Assembly: GCA_963752695.1 (NCBI GenBank)
Contig: CAVVZB010000002.1
Span: 1,116,001 to 1,180,000, forward strand
Direction: 5' to 3'
From: Bog-113 sp963752695
GTDB lineage: Bacteria; Acidobacteriota; Terriglobia; Bryobacterales; Bryobacteraceae
Length of the DNA: 64,000 nt
Part shown: positions 17,294 to 26,188 of the stretch, one piece after another
Layout of the letters: every line of letters begins with the position of its first letter
Position numbering within the stretch: position 1 is the stretch's first letter
Translations under genes and position numbers: made by a program
The notes under the pieces: model-generated
Database searches by the model: none
Told to the model about the DNA's origin: nothing
The model's input: only the letters and a program-made list of their open reading frames with translations

Positions 17294-20200
17294 ATGAACA
17301 TCACCGACTTTTTTATCCGTCGAGCAGTCACTACCACTCTCTTTGTTACCGCAATACTCGCCTTCGGAATCATGAGTTACATGACTCTGCCGGTGAGCGA
17401 TCTGCCGACGGTGGAGTATCCGACCATCGATGTATCCGCGGCTCTGCCCGGCGCCAATCCCGATATTATGGCTGCGTCTGTAGCCACGCCGCTCGAAAAG
17501 GAATTCTCTAACATCGCGGGGATCGACAGTATGTCGTCTTCGAGCTCGTTAGGCTCCACCGACATCACGCTGCAATTCAACTTGAGCCGGTCCATCGATG
17601 CCGCTGCCCAGGATGTACAAGCGGCTATCTCGCGTGCTTCCGGCGGACTACCGACTAATATGCCGTCGCCGCCGTCTTACAACAAGCAGAATCCAGCGGC
17701 TTCTCCGGTCCTTTACTTGAGCGTCTCGTCCCGAACCATGGCAATGTCTTCGCTGGATGAGTATGCGGAGACTCTGATGGCGCGCCAGATCTCGATGGTC
17801 GGCGGCGTCGCAAACGTGCGAGTCTACGGCTCGAAGAAATATGCAGTGCGTATCCAGGTGGATCCCGACCGGTTGGCATCGCGCGAAGTCGGCCTGGAAG
17901 AAGTGCGCGACTCTCTCAGTCACGGCAACGTGAATATGCCGGCCGGCTCGCTTTATGGGTTTTCCAAAGCCTACACGGTGCAATCCAACAGTCAGTTGAG
18001 CGCCGCGCCGCAATTCTCGCCGCTGATCGTCAGCTATCGCAATGGTAATCCGGTGCGCCTGCAAGACTTGGGCCGGGTTACCGACAGTGTTACCACGGAG
18101 CGCAGCCGGTTCTGGGTGAACGGCGTCGAAGCCATGATCCTCGCTGTGCAAAAGCAGCCGGGATCGAACACCGTGGAAGTAGTGGAGGGTATCAAGCAGT
18201 TGCTTCCCAACCTGAAGCAGCACATGCCGGGTGGGATCAACCTGAACATCATCTTCGACGCCTCTCAGAACATCCGCAACTCCATTGGAGACGTTAAGTT
18301 TACACTCGGCCTTACCATCTGTCTGGTCATATTGGTCATCTTTGTCTTCCTGAGAAACTTCTCGGCGACATTGATCCCGAGCCTTGCCGTACCGCTTTCT
18401 TTGTTGGGAACGTTCTCGGTAATGAAGCTACTCGGCTTTACCATCGACACGCTCTCAATGATGGCGATGACTCTATGCGTCGGCTTCGTGGTCGATGACG
18501 CGATTGTGATGCTCGAGAATATCGTGCGTCACATGGAAATGGGAAAGCCGCGGATGCAGGCCGCGATCGATGGCGCCCGCGAGGTTGGCTTCACGATCAT
18601 CTCGATGACGATTTCGCTCGTGGCCGTCTTCATTCCGGTTCTCTTTCTGGAAGGCATCATCGGAAGGCTGCTGCGCGAGTTCTCGATAACCATCGCTGTT
18701 GCAGTCCTGATTTCTGGAGTCATTTCGCTAACTCTTACGCCGATGTTGTGCAGCCGGTTTCTGCGACCGGAGACGGGTCACCACGGAAAGTTCTATACCG
18801 TTACCGAACGCTTCTTCATCGGTTGGAATAACCTTTATCGGTGGACGTTGCGGGCCGTATTACACGCCCGGCTCGCTGTTTTGATCGGTAGCGTGGTGCT
18901 AACGGTGGCGACAGTCTATATGTTCATCGTGATGCCGAAGAGTTTCCTGCCGACGGTAGATGTGGGCTTTGTCGAAGGTGGCACGGAAGCAGCGGAAGAT
19001 ACCTCTTACAACAAGATGGTGCTGTTGCAGAAACAAGTCGTCGACATCGTCGGGAAGAACCCGTGGGTCAGCGGCTTTGGCGCGGGTACGGGCGGCTTTG
19101 GAGAGCAGAATTCGGGCTTTCTGTTTATCAACTTGAAGGACGACCCGAAGCGCCCGCGATCCGACGCTATCATCACTCAATTGCAGCAGCAGTTTGCCCA
19201 AATTCCCGGGCTTAATGTATTCCTACGGATTCCGCCACTCCTGACTTTGGGGCAAGGCGAGGGGCGGAGCCAGTATTCGGTGGCGCTTGAGGATGCGGAG
19301 ACAAGTGAACTGTATAAGTGGGGGCCGAAGTTCGAAGCAAAGCTACACCAGCTTCCCGATCTTACCGATATCTACAGCGACTTAAAGCTTGCTAGTCCAC
19401 GCTTGAACGTCGATATCGACCGCGATCGCGCGCTGGCCTTGGGCATCACACCTGACCAAATCGCGAACACGCTCTACGATGCGTATGGGAACCGGCGCGT
19501 CTCCACGATCCAGGCTGCGGCTAATGAGTATGACGTGATTCTGGAGGTTGCACCGGAAGACCAACGCGATCCCGCGGCACTATCCAAGCTCTATATCCGG
19601 GCAAGTACCGGGAAGCTAGTGCCCCTCTCAGCCGTGACTAAGCTGATCCAAGGCGTAGCGCCCTTGAGCGTGAATCACATTGGCCAGCTTTCAGCTGTCA
19701 GTTTTCAATTCAACACCAAGCCGGGCGTCAGTCTAAGTAAAGCGACGGAAGAAGTCGATGAAGCCGCCCACGAATTGGGAATGCCTGACACGATGACGTT
19801 CTCTTTCCAGGGAACGGCGCAGGCCTTTCAAAGCTCGCTGAAAGGGCTCGCCATTCTGCTGATCATCGCCGTGCTTGTTATCTATCTGGTCCTCGGCGTG
19901 CTTTATGAAAGCTTTATTCATCCGATTACGATCCTTTCCGGACTTCCCGCTGCCGGATTGGGCGCGCTAATCACCCTCCTGTTATTTCATGACGATCTCA
20001 ACCTTTACTCTTTTGTCGGGATAATACTGCTTATTGGGATCGTCAAGAAGAACGCCATCATGATGGTGGACTTCGCCATTATGGCTCGACGCGATGGGAT
20101 GAATGCGGAAGAAGCGATTTTTGAGGGCTGCATGCAGCGCTTTCGCCCGATCATGATGACAACAATGGCCGCGCTACTTGGAACATTGCCGATCGCGTTC

Positions 20201-20392
20201 GGGTATGGGGCTGGCGGAGAGGCGCGTCGTCCTCTCGGTTTGGCAGTGGTTGGCGGTCTGATCGTATCGCAATTACTTACGCTTTACATTACTCCGGTGG
20301 TTTATCTTTACTTGGAGAAACTCACGTCGGGTCTGGGGCGTAAAGAACAAGTCCCCCGGCTGATGGCGACTCCTGGAGTTGCCAACGTCTAA
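17294..20392 (+). CDS. RND multidrug efflux transporter (AcrB/MdtBC type)
   Basis: Inner-membrane proton-driven exporter of 1032 residues with the AcrB plan: one N-terminal helix, a large periplasmic loop, six helices, a second large loop, six helices. The start DFFIRRAVTTTLFV and LPVSDLPTVEYPTIDV are typical. The proton relay is visible in TM4 as GFVVDDAIVMLENI, and the TM10 lysine region as IGIVKKNAIMMVDFA. It forms a bipartite unit with the adaptor upstream. The MdtB/MdtC/MuxBC branch is likely from the Leu-Pro-Thr-Val-Glu-Tyr-Pro block; the substrate is unknown. Confidence 0.93.
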   Translation: MNITDFFIRRAVTTTLFVTAILAFGIMSYMTLPVSDLPTVEYPTIDVSAALPGANPDIMAASVATPLEKEFSNIAGIDSMSSSSSLGSTDITLQFNLSRSIDAAAQDVQAAISRASGGLPTNMPSPPSYNKQNPAASPVLYLSVSSRTMAMSSLDEYAETLMARQISMVGGVANVRVYGSKKYAVRIQVDPDRLASREVGLEEVRDSLSHGNVNMPAGSLYGFSKAYTVQSNSQLSAAPQFSPLIVSYRNGNPVRLQDLGRVTDSVTTERSRFWVNGVEAMILAVQKQPGSNTVEVVEGIKQLLPNLKQHMPGGINLNIIFDASQNIRNSIGDVKFTLGLTICLVILVIFVFLRNFSATLIPSLAVPLSLLGTFSVMKLLGFTIDTLSMMAMTLCVGFVVDDAIVMLENIVRHMEMGKPRMQAAIDGAREVGFTIISMTISLVAVFIPVLFLEGIIGRLLREFSITIAVAVLISGVISLTLTPMLCSRFLRPETGHHGKFYTVTERFFIGWNNLYRWTLRAVLHARLAVLIGSVVLTVATVYMFIVMPKSFLPTVDVGFVEGGTEAAEDTSYNKMVLLQKQVVDIVGKNPWVSGFGAGTGGFGEQNSGFLFINLKDDPKRPRSDAIITQLQQQFAQIPGLNVFLRIPPLLTLGQGEGRSQYSVALEDAETSELYKWGPKFEAKLHQLPDLTDIYSDLKLASPRLNVDIDRDRALALGITPDQIANTLYDAYGNRRVSTIQAAANEYDVILEVAPEDQRDPAALSKLYIRASTGKLVPLSAVTKLIQGVAPLSVNHIGQLSAVSFQFNTKPGVSLSKATEEVDEAAHELGMPDTMTFSFQGTAQAFQSSLKGLAILLIIAVLVIYLVLGVLYESFIHPITILSGLPAAGLGALITLLLFHDDLNLYSFVGIILLIGIVKKNAIMMVDFAIMARRDGMNAEEAIFEGCMQRFRPIMMTTMAALLGTLPIAFGYGAGGEARRPLGLAVVGGLIVSQLLTLYITPVVYLYLEKLTSGLGRKEQVPRLMATPGVANV

Positions 20393-21803
20393 GTGGCTCA
20401 GCGCGTTAGCCCTGCTCGCGATTGCGACAGTCCCCGCCATTGCCGCTGATAATTGGATTAAGGTCACTACCACTCACTTCCAGATTTACACGACCGGTTC
20501 CGAATCGGCCGCCCGCACCGCGCTCTTGCACTTCGAGCAGGTGCGGACCTTCTTTCTCCAAGCAAGTCCCTTTGCGACTAGCTTGACTCAACCAGTGACG
20601 ATTGTGGCCTTTCATTCCGATGCGGAATACCGGCCTTATCAACCGAGTGAGTCAGCCGCGTCCTTCTACACCCGCGACACCGATCAAGATTACATCGTGA
20701 TGCGGGACTTGGAGCCGGAACACTTCATCTACGCCACACATGAGTTCACGCATTTAGTGATCGGCAGGAGCGGCTTACGTCTCCCGGTCTGGATGAATGA
20801 AGGTTGGGCGGACCTCAACTCCACCTTGACGCAGAAAGGCAGAAAGGCTATGGTGGGCGCGATCATCCCGGGGCGCAGGGACGCGCTAACCAGTCAACCC
20901 TGGATACCGCTAGATCAGTTAGATGCGATCGACCAGCGGTCCCCGCTCTACAACGAACGCGAGAAGGCCAGCGTATTCTACGGGGAAAGCTGGGCTCTGG
21001 TCCACATGCTGTTTCTAGGTCCCGAATACCGGAAGAAGTTCAACTCATTCGTTCAATCAATAGTCGCGGGTAAAGGTCTTTCGGCATCGTGTGCTGCGGT
21101 CTACGGGAAAACCACCCGGGAGGTTCAGGACGACTTAACGCGCTACATCGGTTCGAGTCAGTTATCGGGCGCGGTTTTCGATATCTCAGCCGACGCAGAT
21201 CACGAAAGTCCCACTGTATCGGTGGCCGGTCACGTCGAGTCCGGACTGATCCTGGCCGACTTACTCAAACTAACTCATAAGTTCCCCGAGGCTCGAGACG
21301 CGCTGGATCGGCTCGCGAAAGAAAAACCAAGCAGTCCACAAGTGCATCAGGCGTGCGGATACATCTCTATTTCGATGGGCGATTCCGCCGAGGGACTCCG
21401 TCAGTTAAAGCAGGCTTATGATCTAGGATCGAAAGACGCCGTGATGTGTTTTCGCCTCGGCGTGATGCTGCATGCCATGTCTCAGGACCGTGGTGCCGCC
21501 ATCGCCGCGTTTCGTCGCGCTCTGGAACTACAGCCGGACTACACCGACGCGCGTTTGCAGCTGGGAGTGACTCTGCTGGAGGCTGGGGATTATGCTGCGT
21601 CCCTAAGTGAACTAGGCCAGATTCCTAGGGTGACCGAGGCCAACGCCGTCTGGTATTTCTCAGCTTCAGCGATGGGCCACGCCAAACTCGGGCACTCCGA
21701 GGAGGCGCGAAAGAACGCCGAACTGGCGCGGAAGTGGGCGAAAACTCCCGCGCAGATCGCGCAAGTGGACCAGCTTGTTAAGTCGCTGCAAGCCGGCAAG
21801 TGA
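20379..21803 (+). CDS. Secreted gluzincin-like (DUF1570/peptidase MA-like) protein with TPR repeats
   Basis: A 474-residue exported protein. The TTG start overlaps the pump gene by 14 bases and gives a signal peptide ending AIAA near residue 23. A zinc-protease motif HEFTH sits at residues 121-125, followed by the downstream glutamate segment NEGWAD at 140-145, the gluzincin arrangement also found in DUF1570 and peptidase-MA-like domains. From about 285 to the end there are TPR-like helix pairs (ALELQPDYTDARLQLGVTLLEAG). Substrates are unknown; it could be a protease or a degenerate scaffold, though all zinc ligands look intact. Confidence 0.78.
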   Translation: MPTSKWLSALALLAIATVPAIAADNWIKVTTTHFQIYTTGSESAARTALLHFEQVRTFFLQASPFATSLTQPVTIVAFHSDAEYRPYQPSESAASFYTRDTDQDYIVMRDLEPEHFIYATHEFTHLVIGRSGLRLPVWMNEGWADLNSTLTQKGRKAMVGAIIPGRRDALTSQPWIPLDQLDAIDQRSPLYNEREKASVFYGESWALVHMLFLGPEYRKKFNSFVQSIVAGKGLSASCAAVYGKTTREVQDDLTRYIGSSQLSGAVFDISADADHESPTVSVAGHVESGLILADLLKLTHKFPEARDALDRLAKEKPSSPQVHQACGYISISMGDSAEGLRQLKQAYDLGSKDAVMCFRLGVMLHAMSQDRGAAIAAFRRALELQPDYTDARLQLGVTLLEAGDYAASLSELGQIPRVTEANAVWYFSASAMGHAKLGHSEEARKNAELARKWAKTPAQIAQVDQLVKSLQAGK

Positions 21804-21804
21804 C

Positions 21805-23601
21805 TTACCAGCCCGTCGGCTTTCCTTTGTTCTGTTCGTCCAACCACTTCTGCAATGGCGCGAAGTAATCCAGAATGGCCGTAGCGTCCATCTGCTTAGA
21901 ACCGGTGAGCGCCGCAAGCTCCTCCGGCCAGGGACGGCTTTGTCCCATGGACAACATCGCGTTTAGGCGCGCACCTGCTTCCTTGTTGCCATAGATGGAA
22001 CAACGGTATAGCGGCTCTTTGCAGCCGGCGATCTGAGCGAGCGAACGATGAAACTGGAACTGTAGGATGTCGGCCAGAAAGTAACGGGCGTAGGGGACGT
22101 TTCCAGCGACGTGGTATTTCGCCGCGGGATCGAAATCCGCTTCGGAGCGCGCCACCGGCGGCGCCACGCCCTGATACTTCAGCCGCAAGTCCCACCAGGC
22201 CTGGTTGTATTGTTCGGGAGTAATCTGGCCGGAAAAGACCTGCCACCGCCACTTATCGATCATAAGGCCGAACGGAAGAAACGCAATCTTCTCGAGCGCT
22301 TTGTGGAGTAACTGTCCAATGTCGCCCGAAGTTCCGGGAGCATGGTCCAGCAGCCCCAGCTTTACCAGGTACTCCGGGGTTACAGAAAGCGCGATCGTAT
22401 CGCCCACGGCTTCGTGGAAACCGTCATTTGCGCTGTCGCGGAACAGGAGCGGCTGCTGATTGTAGGCGCGCTGGTAGAAGTTATGGCCCAGCTCATGATG
22501 AATGGTGAGAAAATCTTCGGCCGTGACGTCGATACACATCTTAATTCGTAAGTCGTCGACCAAATCCACATCCCAGGCGCTAGCGTGACACACAACGTCA
22601 CGGTCTTTAGGCTTAGTGAACAGCGAGCGCTCCCAGAAAGTAGCCGGAAGCGGTGCAAAACCAAGTGACGTGAAGAAGCCTTCGCCATAGCGAACCATCT
22701 GCTTGGCGTCCGTGTTTCGAGCCTTCAGGATGGCAGTCAGATCGTAACTCGCTCCGTTGTCGGAAGGCGCTACAAGCGGGTATATGTTCTCCCAGCTTTG
22801 CGCCCACATGTTACCAAGCAGATGGGCCGGGATCGGTCCGGAATCCGGCACCACGCTCGGGCCGTACTTCTCGCGCAGCTTACTGCGAACGTAAGTGTGG
22901 AGTGAAAGATATAAAGGACGCACTTGATTCCACAAGCGATCCATTTCCGCCGCGAAAGCGTCAGGCGGCATATCATACTTCTCGCGCCACATCGCGCCGG
23001 TATCGGCGAACCCGAGTTCCCGCGCGCCCTTATTGGCCAACTGCACGTAGCGTGTGTAGGGCTGACGAATCGGCTTCGAGATCGCGTGCCACCCAGTCCA
23101 TGCGTCCAGCAACTCTTTCGGATCGCGGCTGGTGGCCATGATTTTAGACAGGTCTTCCAGATCGAGGCATGCGTCAGGGCCTTTGGGGCAATACTTGCCC
23201 TTCCCGTAAGTGCCTTCCATGGACGCGACAATGCTGGTGAGTTCTTGGCTTTCCTTCGGATCGGATGGCGTGGCGACGGTCAGGGCGACACGTAGAAGCT
23301 TCATTTTGCGCGCCATGTCTTCCGGCAGCGCGACGCCGTTGAACTCCGCCGCCCGCTTGGCGAATGCCACGCCCGCGTTAATCAAGCGCTCGTCTGCACG
23401 TGCGCCAATCTCTTCGGTGTCGCTGGTGATGAAGTTGGCTTTCACCCATTCCGCGCGGCTGGCTTCCGCGCCCAGAACTTGGCCCTGCTTCTCGGCATTG
23501 TCAAGAAACTGGCGGGCGTCCGGAATGGTTGGCTTGGCGGCCCCGAAAAGCAGGAGCGTGGAAATCGGGAGCGCAAAGGCGCGCGGCAGAAAGGAACGCA
23601 T
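21805..23601 (-). CDS. M2-family peptidyl-dipeptidase (ACE-like)
   Basis: A secreted zinc metallopeptidase, 598 residues, homologous to angiotensin-converting enzyme. The N-terminal signal peptide MRSFLPRAFALPISTLLLF is followed by the all-helical M2 fold. The active site is HHELGHNFYQ with the third ligand in GFHEAVGDTIALS. The chloride/substrate region PYARYFLADILQFQFHRSL is also typical. Bacterial relatives release C-terminal dipeptides from oligopeptides. It ends 2 bases from the convergent TPR-protein gene. Confidence 0.93.
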   Translation of the reverse strand: MRSFLPRAFALPISTLLLFGAAKPTIPDARQFLDNAEKQGQVLGAEASRAEWVKANFITSDTEEIGARADERLINAGVAFAKRAAEFNGVALPEDMARKMKLLRVALTVATPSDPKESQELTSIVASMEGTYGKGKYCPKGPDACLDLEDLSKIMATSRDPKELLDAWTGWHAISKPIRQPYTRYVQLANKGARELGFADTGAMWREKYDMPPDAFAAEMDRLWNQVRPLYLSLHTYVRSKLREKYGPSVVPDSGPIPAHLLGNMWAQSWENIYPLVAPSDNGASYDLTAILKARNTDAKQMVRYGEGFFTSLGFAPLPATFWERSLFTKPKDRDVVCHASAWDVDLVDDLRIKMCIDVTAEDFLTIHHELGHNFYQRAYNQQPLLFRDSANDGFHEAVGDTIALSVTPEYLVKLGLLDHAPGTSGDIGQLLHKALEKIAFLPFGLMIDKWRWQVFSGQITPEQYNQAWWDLRLKYQGVAPPVARSEADFDPAAKYHVAGNVPYARYFLADILQFQFHRSLAQIAGCKEPLYRCSIYGNKEAGARLNAMLSMGQSRPWPEELAALTGSKQMDATAILDYFAPLQKWLDEQNKGKPTGW

Positions 23602-23637
23602 GCGAATAGATTACTACCGCGCCGCTGAGGAAGCACC

Positions 23638-24165
23638 TCAAGGCTTCAAGGGCGTGGCGGTGAGTTCTACTTGCATCTTCCGTTTGGAGGTGACGTCGTC
23701 CGAGGAGAAGATTGTGGTGGGCTTTCGTAAAGGGACCACTACCGTCGAGGACCAGCGGTTCTGACGGATCAACGGCGCGCCGTGCTCGGTCAGCGTGGAA
23801 GCATCGCTATTCGGCACGCTGCTTACGTCGGCAATAACGCCCAGCGCCACCGAATCACCTAAGTCGCGGATCTTGCTATAGTCGATATTCACGCCGATAT
23901 CGATGTAACTTCCAGTCGTCGTCGTGGGGACCTTGCTGCCGGTGCGCACCGAAGACGAATTGTCGGTCGAGGCGTTAGTGGAGTAGGTGCGTGAGTTTAC
24001 GGTGCGGCCGTCCTCAACTTCTTTAACAACCATGTCCAAGCGATAGTATTTCAATTCCGCCTTGGCGTCTTCTTTGTTTACCGGAAGACTAGCGCTCTGC
24101 GCGGAAAGCATGTTACCCGCTAGGTAGAGTGTCAGTAACAGTGGGAGTACGATACGATTCGTCAT
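23638..24165 (-). CDS. Secreted protein of unknown function in the ECF sigma unit
   Basis: A 175-residue protein with a signal peptide (MTNRIVLPLLLTLYLAGNML, cleavage after SAQ or near it). The rest is beta-rich with Ser/Thr-rich loops (TYSTNASTDNSSS) and ends with VTSKRKMQVELTATPLKP. The alternating strands resemble periplasmic beta-domains of secretin-like proteins, but I cannot assign it. It starts 14 bases after the anti-sigma-like gene and is probably cotranscribed with sigma and anti-sigma. Confidence 0.65.
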   Translation of the reverse strand: MTNRIVLPLLLTLYLAGNMLSAQSASLPVNKEDAKAELKYYRLDMVVKEVEDGRTVNSRTYSTNASTDNSSSVRTGSKVPTTTTGSYIDIGVNIDYSKIRDLGDSVALGVIADVSSVPNSDASTLTEHGAPLIRQNRWSSTVVVPLRKPTTIFSSDDVTSKRKMQVELTATPLKP

Positions 24166-24179
24166 CAGTAATTTCCTCG

Positions 24180-24692
24180 TTATTCGCCGTTATCCGGCAA
24201 AGGTTGAATTCGCAAAGTGGGAATACTCAAAGGCTCGATTTCACCGTGCGCCACTAACTCGTTCGCTTCTTTCACGTGCCGGGACCGCAAGGCAAGAAGG
24301 GCACGCTCTTCTGCTGTCAGCGGATAGGGACTTGGAAAGACTTCCCTGCCCTGCGTTCGTTGGGGATGGGTGACCAAGTGTCTTGGCCCCACCGCTGGCG
24401 ACACGCGAATCGGGACGACAGTTCGCTCGAGCTTCCAAACTGCAGGGGTGTTCAGAGAGGCCGAACGTCCCACGGGCGGAACCTGCGGCGATGGGAATAG
24501 CAACCATAAGAAAGCAATCAGGCCGAAGATAAACGCCGCCCCGGCTGGAACCAGCGCCCAGAATTTCCATTGCGCACGTGAAGTGCGTGCAAAGCGCAAG
24601 ACTCGATCTTCCAGACCCGCCCGCGGCTCGAACTCGCAGTACTGCTGGAGTGCGTCGTCTAACATCCGATCTAAGTCCGCGTCACTGTGCAC
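24180..24692 (-). CDS. Probable single-span anti-sigma factor
   Basis: A 170-residue protein with a short acidic N-terminal part (MHSDADLDRMLDDALQQY), one membrane helix near residues 42-66 (WALVPAGAAFIFGLIAFLWLL) and a basic, Pro-rich outer part. No HxxxCxxC zinc motif is seen. The start overlaps the end of the ECF sigma gene by 11 bases. Sigma-coupled, single-span proteins with a cytoplasmic N-terminus are usually the cognate anti-sigma factor; that role is inferred from position and topology. Confidence 0.65.
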   Translation of the reverse strand: MHSDADLDRMLDDALQQYCEFEPRAGLEDRVLRFARTSRAQWKFWALVPAGAAFIFGLIAFLWLLFPSPQVPPVGRSASLNTPAVWKLERTVVPIRVSPAVGPRHLVTHPQRTQGREVFPSPYPLTAEERALLALRSRHVKEANELVAHGEIEPLSIPTLRIQPLPDNGE

Positions 24693-25191
24693 AGCGCCCT
24701 CCTTGCAGCGTCGCCATCCGCTGCTTCATCATCTGCCTCGCCCGCAGCAGCCTGGTGCGCGCTGTTCCTTCTGGGATGCCGATTACGGTCGCGATCTCGC
24801 GCGAATTCAATTCGTCAACGCCCGACAGCAAAAGAACTTGTCGAAACTCTTCCGGTAATGCGTCCAGCATGCGATGAACGGCAGCAGTCCAATCCGCGGC
24901 GATTACTTCGTCCTCTGGTCCGGCTTCGGTGGAAGCAACTTCTATCTCAGGCGCGTGTTTGCGGGGTTGCCGATCCAGCGCAATGCGCCAAGCAACCTTC
25001 GCCAGGAACGCGCGCTCATTCTTCAAGCCGATCCACGCCTGATTGCGATAAAGCTTGAGAAACGTTTCCTGCACCACATCCTCCGCGTCATCCCGGTTAC
25101 GGAGCACGGCATAGGCGACGCGGAACACGAATCGCGATTGCGTATGAACCAGGGTTTCGAACTGATGTTCCAGCGAATCATGCACCGTCAT
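24682..25191 (-). CDS. ECF-type RNA polymerase sigma factor
   Basis: A 169-residue sigma factor with only regions 2 and 4. Region 2 has FETLVHTQSRFVFRVAYAVL and RDDAEDVVQETFLKLY (the -10 recognition helix); region 4 has LDALPEEFRQVLLLSGV and the helix-turn-helix SREIATVIGIPEGTARTRLL. A GAAC/GTCTT-like element just upstream may be its own target site (separate entry). Confidence 0.92.
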   Translation of the reverse strand: MTVHDSLEHQFETLVHTQSRFVFRVAYAVLRNRDDAEDVVQETFLKLYRNQAWIGLKNERAFLAKVAWRIALDRQPRKHAPEIEVASTEAGPEDEVIAADWTAAVHRMLDALPEEFRQVLLLSGVDELNSREIATVIGIPEGTARTRLLRARQMMKQRMATLQGGRCAQ

Positions 25192-25196
25192 CAGTC

Positions 25197-25224
25197 AAGA
25201 CCGGCGGTGCTGCGGATGTGTTCA
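25197..25224 (-). promoter_or_regulatory. Possible autoregulatory ECF promoter
   Basis: On the minus strand TGAAC (25224-25220) is followed, after about 18 bases, by GTCTT (25201-25197). GAAC-type -35 and GTC/TCT-type -10 elements are typical of ECF sigma targets. The -10 ends only five bases before the ATG, implying a nearly leaderless transcript. Motif match only. Confidence 0.35.
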
Positions 25225-25242
25225 AGTATTTTTTGCGGCGTG

Positions 25243-26160
25243 TTACGACGCGCGGCGGCGCTTCGAACGCTCTTCTTTGAGAGCTGGCTTCCGCACCTGC
25301 TCCAGACTTTTACGGAGGGCTTCCATAATGTCGACCACGGGTGCAGCCGTCGACGTCGAGGGTTCCGGTCCGGCCGCGACGGTTGACGCCGAGCGGGAAT
25401 CGATCATCGCCTGAATCCGTTTTTCATACTGATCAACCAACTCCCCGGGATTAAACGGGGCCTTCATGGCCTGGATAAATGCTTCCGCCATCTTAAGCTC
25501 GGCAGGAGCTGCGAGTGTTGGAGTCGTAGCGAACTGATCTTCCAGATGTACTTCGTTCTGGTAAAAGAGTGTCTCCAGAATCAACCCCGAAGCGCCCGCT
25601 CGGATGACCACGGCGTGCTCGCGTCCATGCATCGCCATCTGGCCAAGGGCCGTGAATTTGGAATGTGCCAGAGAACCGAATAGAATCGCGTACGGCTTTT
25701 CGCCAGCTGGTTGCGGGGCGATGTAATAAGACGCATCGAAGTATAGCGGATCAACTTCATTCAGATGGATAAATGACGTGATCTCGATGGTGGTGGAGGT
25801 TTTCGGCTTCACGGCCTTTACCTCCTCCGCTTGGAAAGTCACATAGCGGCCCTTTTCGACCTCGAAGCCCTTCAGGATTTCGGCCGGGCGCACGAATTCC
25901 GGGGCATTGCCGGAAGATCCCGGCGAGACCGTGGCCGTCGTATGCAGGCGCTGAACGGGAGTGACCGGGCTTACATCAATAGGACTTTCCAGTTCACTTT
26001 CCGCGTCGGTATCGGCGTCTGCTTCCGGTTCGGGAGCAGTCTTGTTGTCCCGGTAGACCTGGCGGAATCGGATTCGTTCGCGGCGGGCGGCCCTCACCAG
26101 CCGCACTGGAATGGAAACCAAGCCGAACGCAATGTTGCCCCGCCAGACCGTGGAAGCCAT
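25243..26160 (-). CDS. ku: Ku protein, DNA double-strand-break end binding
   Basis: Homodimeric Ku ring for non-homologous end joining, which recruits LigD. The 305-residue protein starts STVWRGNIAFGLVSIPVRLV, the bacterial Ku signature, and contains EILKGFEVEKGRYVTF, IEITSFIHLNEVDPLYFD and YYIAPQPAGEKPYAILF. The segment at about 40-85 is an acidic, low-complexity linker where most Ku proteins have an RxRYKxxCxxCG-like stretch. The C-terminal tail is Lys/Arg-rich (EERSKRRRAS), as in tails that help DNA threading. No ligD lies in the window. Confidence 0.9.
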   Translation of the reverse strand: MASTVWRGNIAFGLVSIPVRLVRAARRERIRFRQVYRDNKTAPEPEADADTDAESELESPIDVSPVTPVQRLHTTATVSPGSSGNAPEFVRPAEILKGFEVEKGRYVTFQAEEVKAVKPKTSTTIEITSFIHLNEVDPLYFDASYYIAPQPAGEKPYAILFGSLAHSKFTALGQMAMHGREHAVVIRAGASGLILETLFYQNEVHLEDQFATTPTLAAPAELKMAEAFIQAMKAPFNPGELVDQYEKRIQAMIDSRSASTVAAGPEPSTSTAAPVVDIMEALRKSLEQVRKPALKEERSKRRRAS

Positions 26161-26188
26161 GCAGCACCAGAAGCAAGTCCGATTCCAA

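Noticed and set aside
17648..18223. 191-codon minus-strand frame inside the RND pump gene
   Set aside because: His/Arg-rich composition and full overlap with the pump; no signal of coding.
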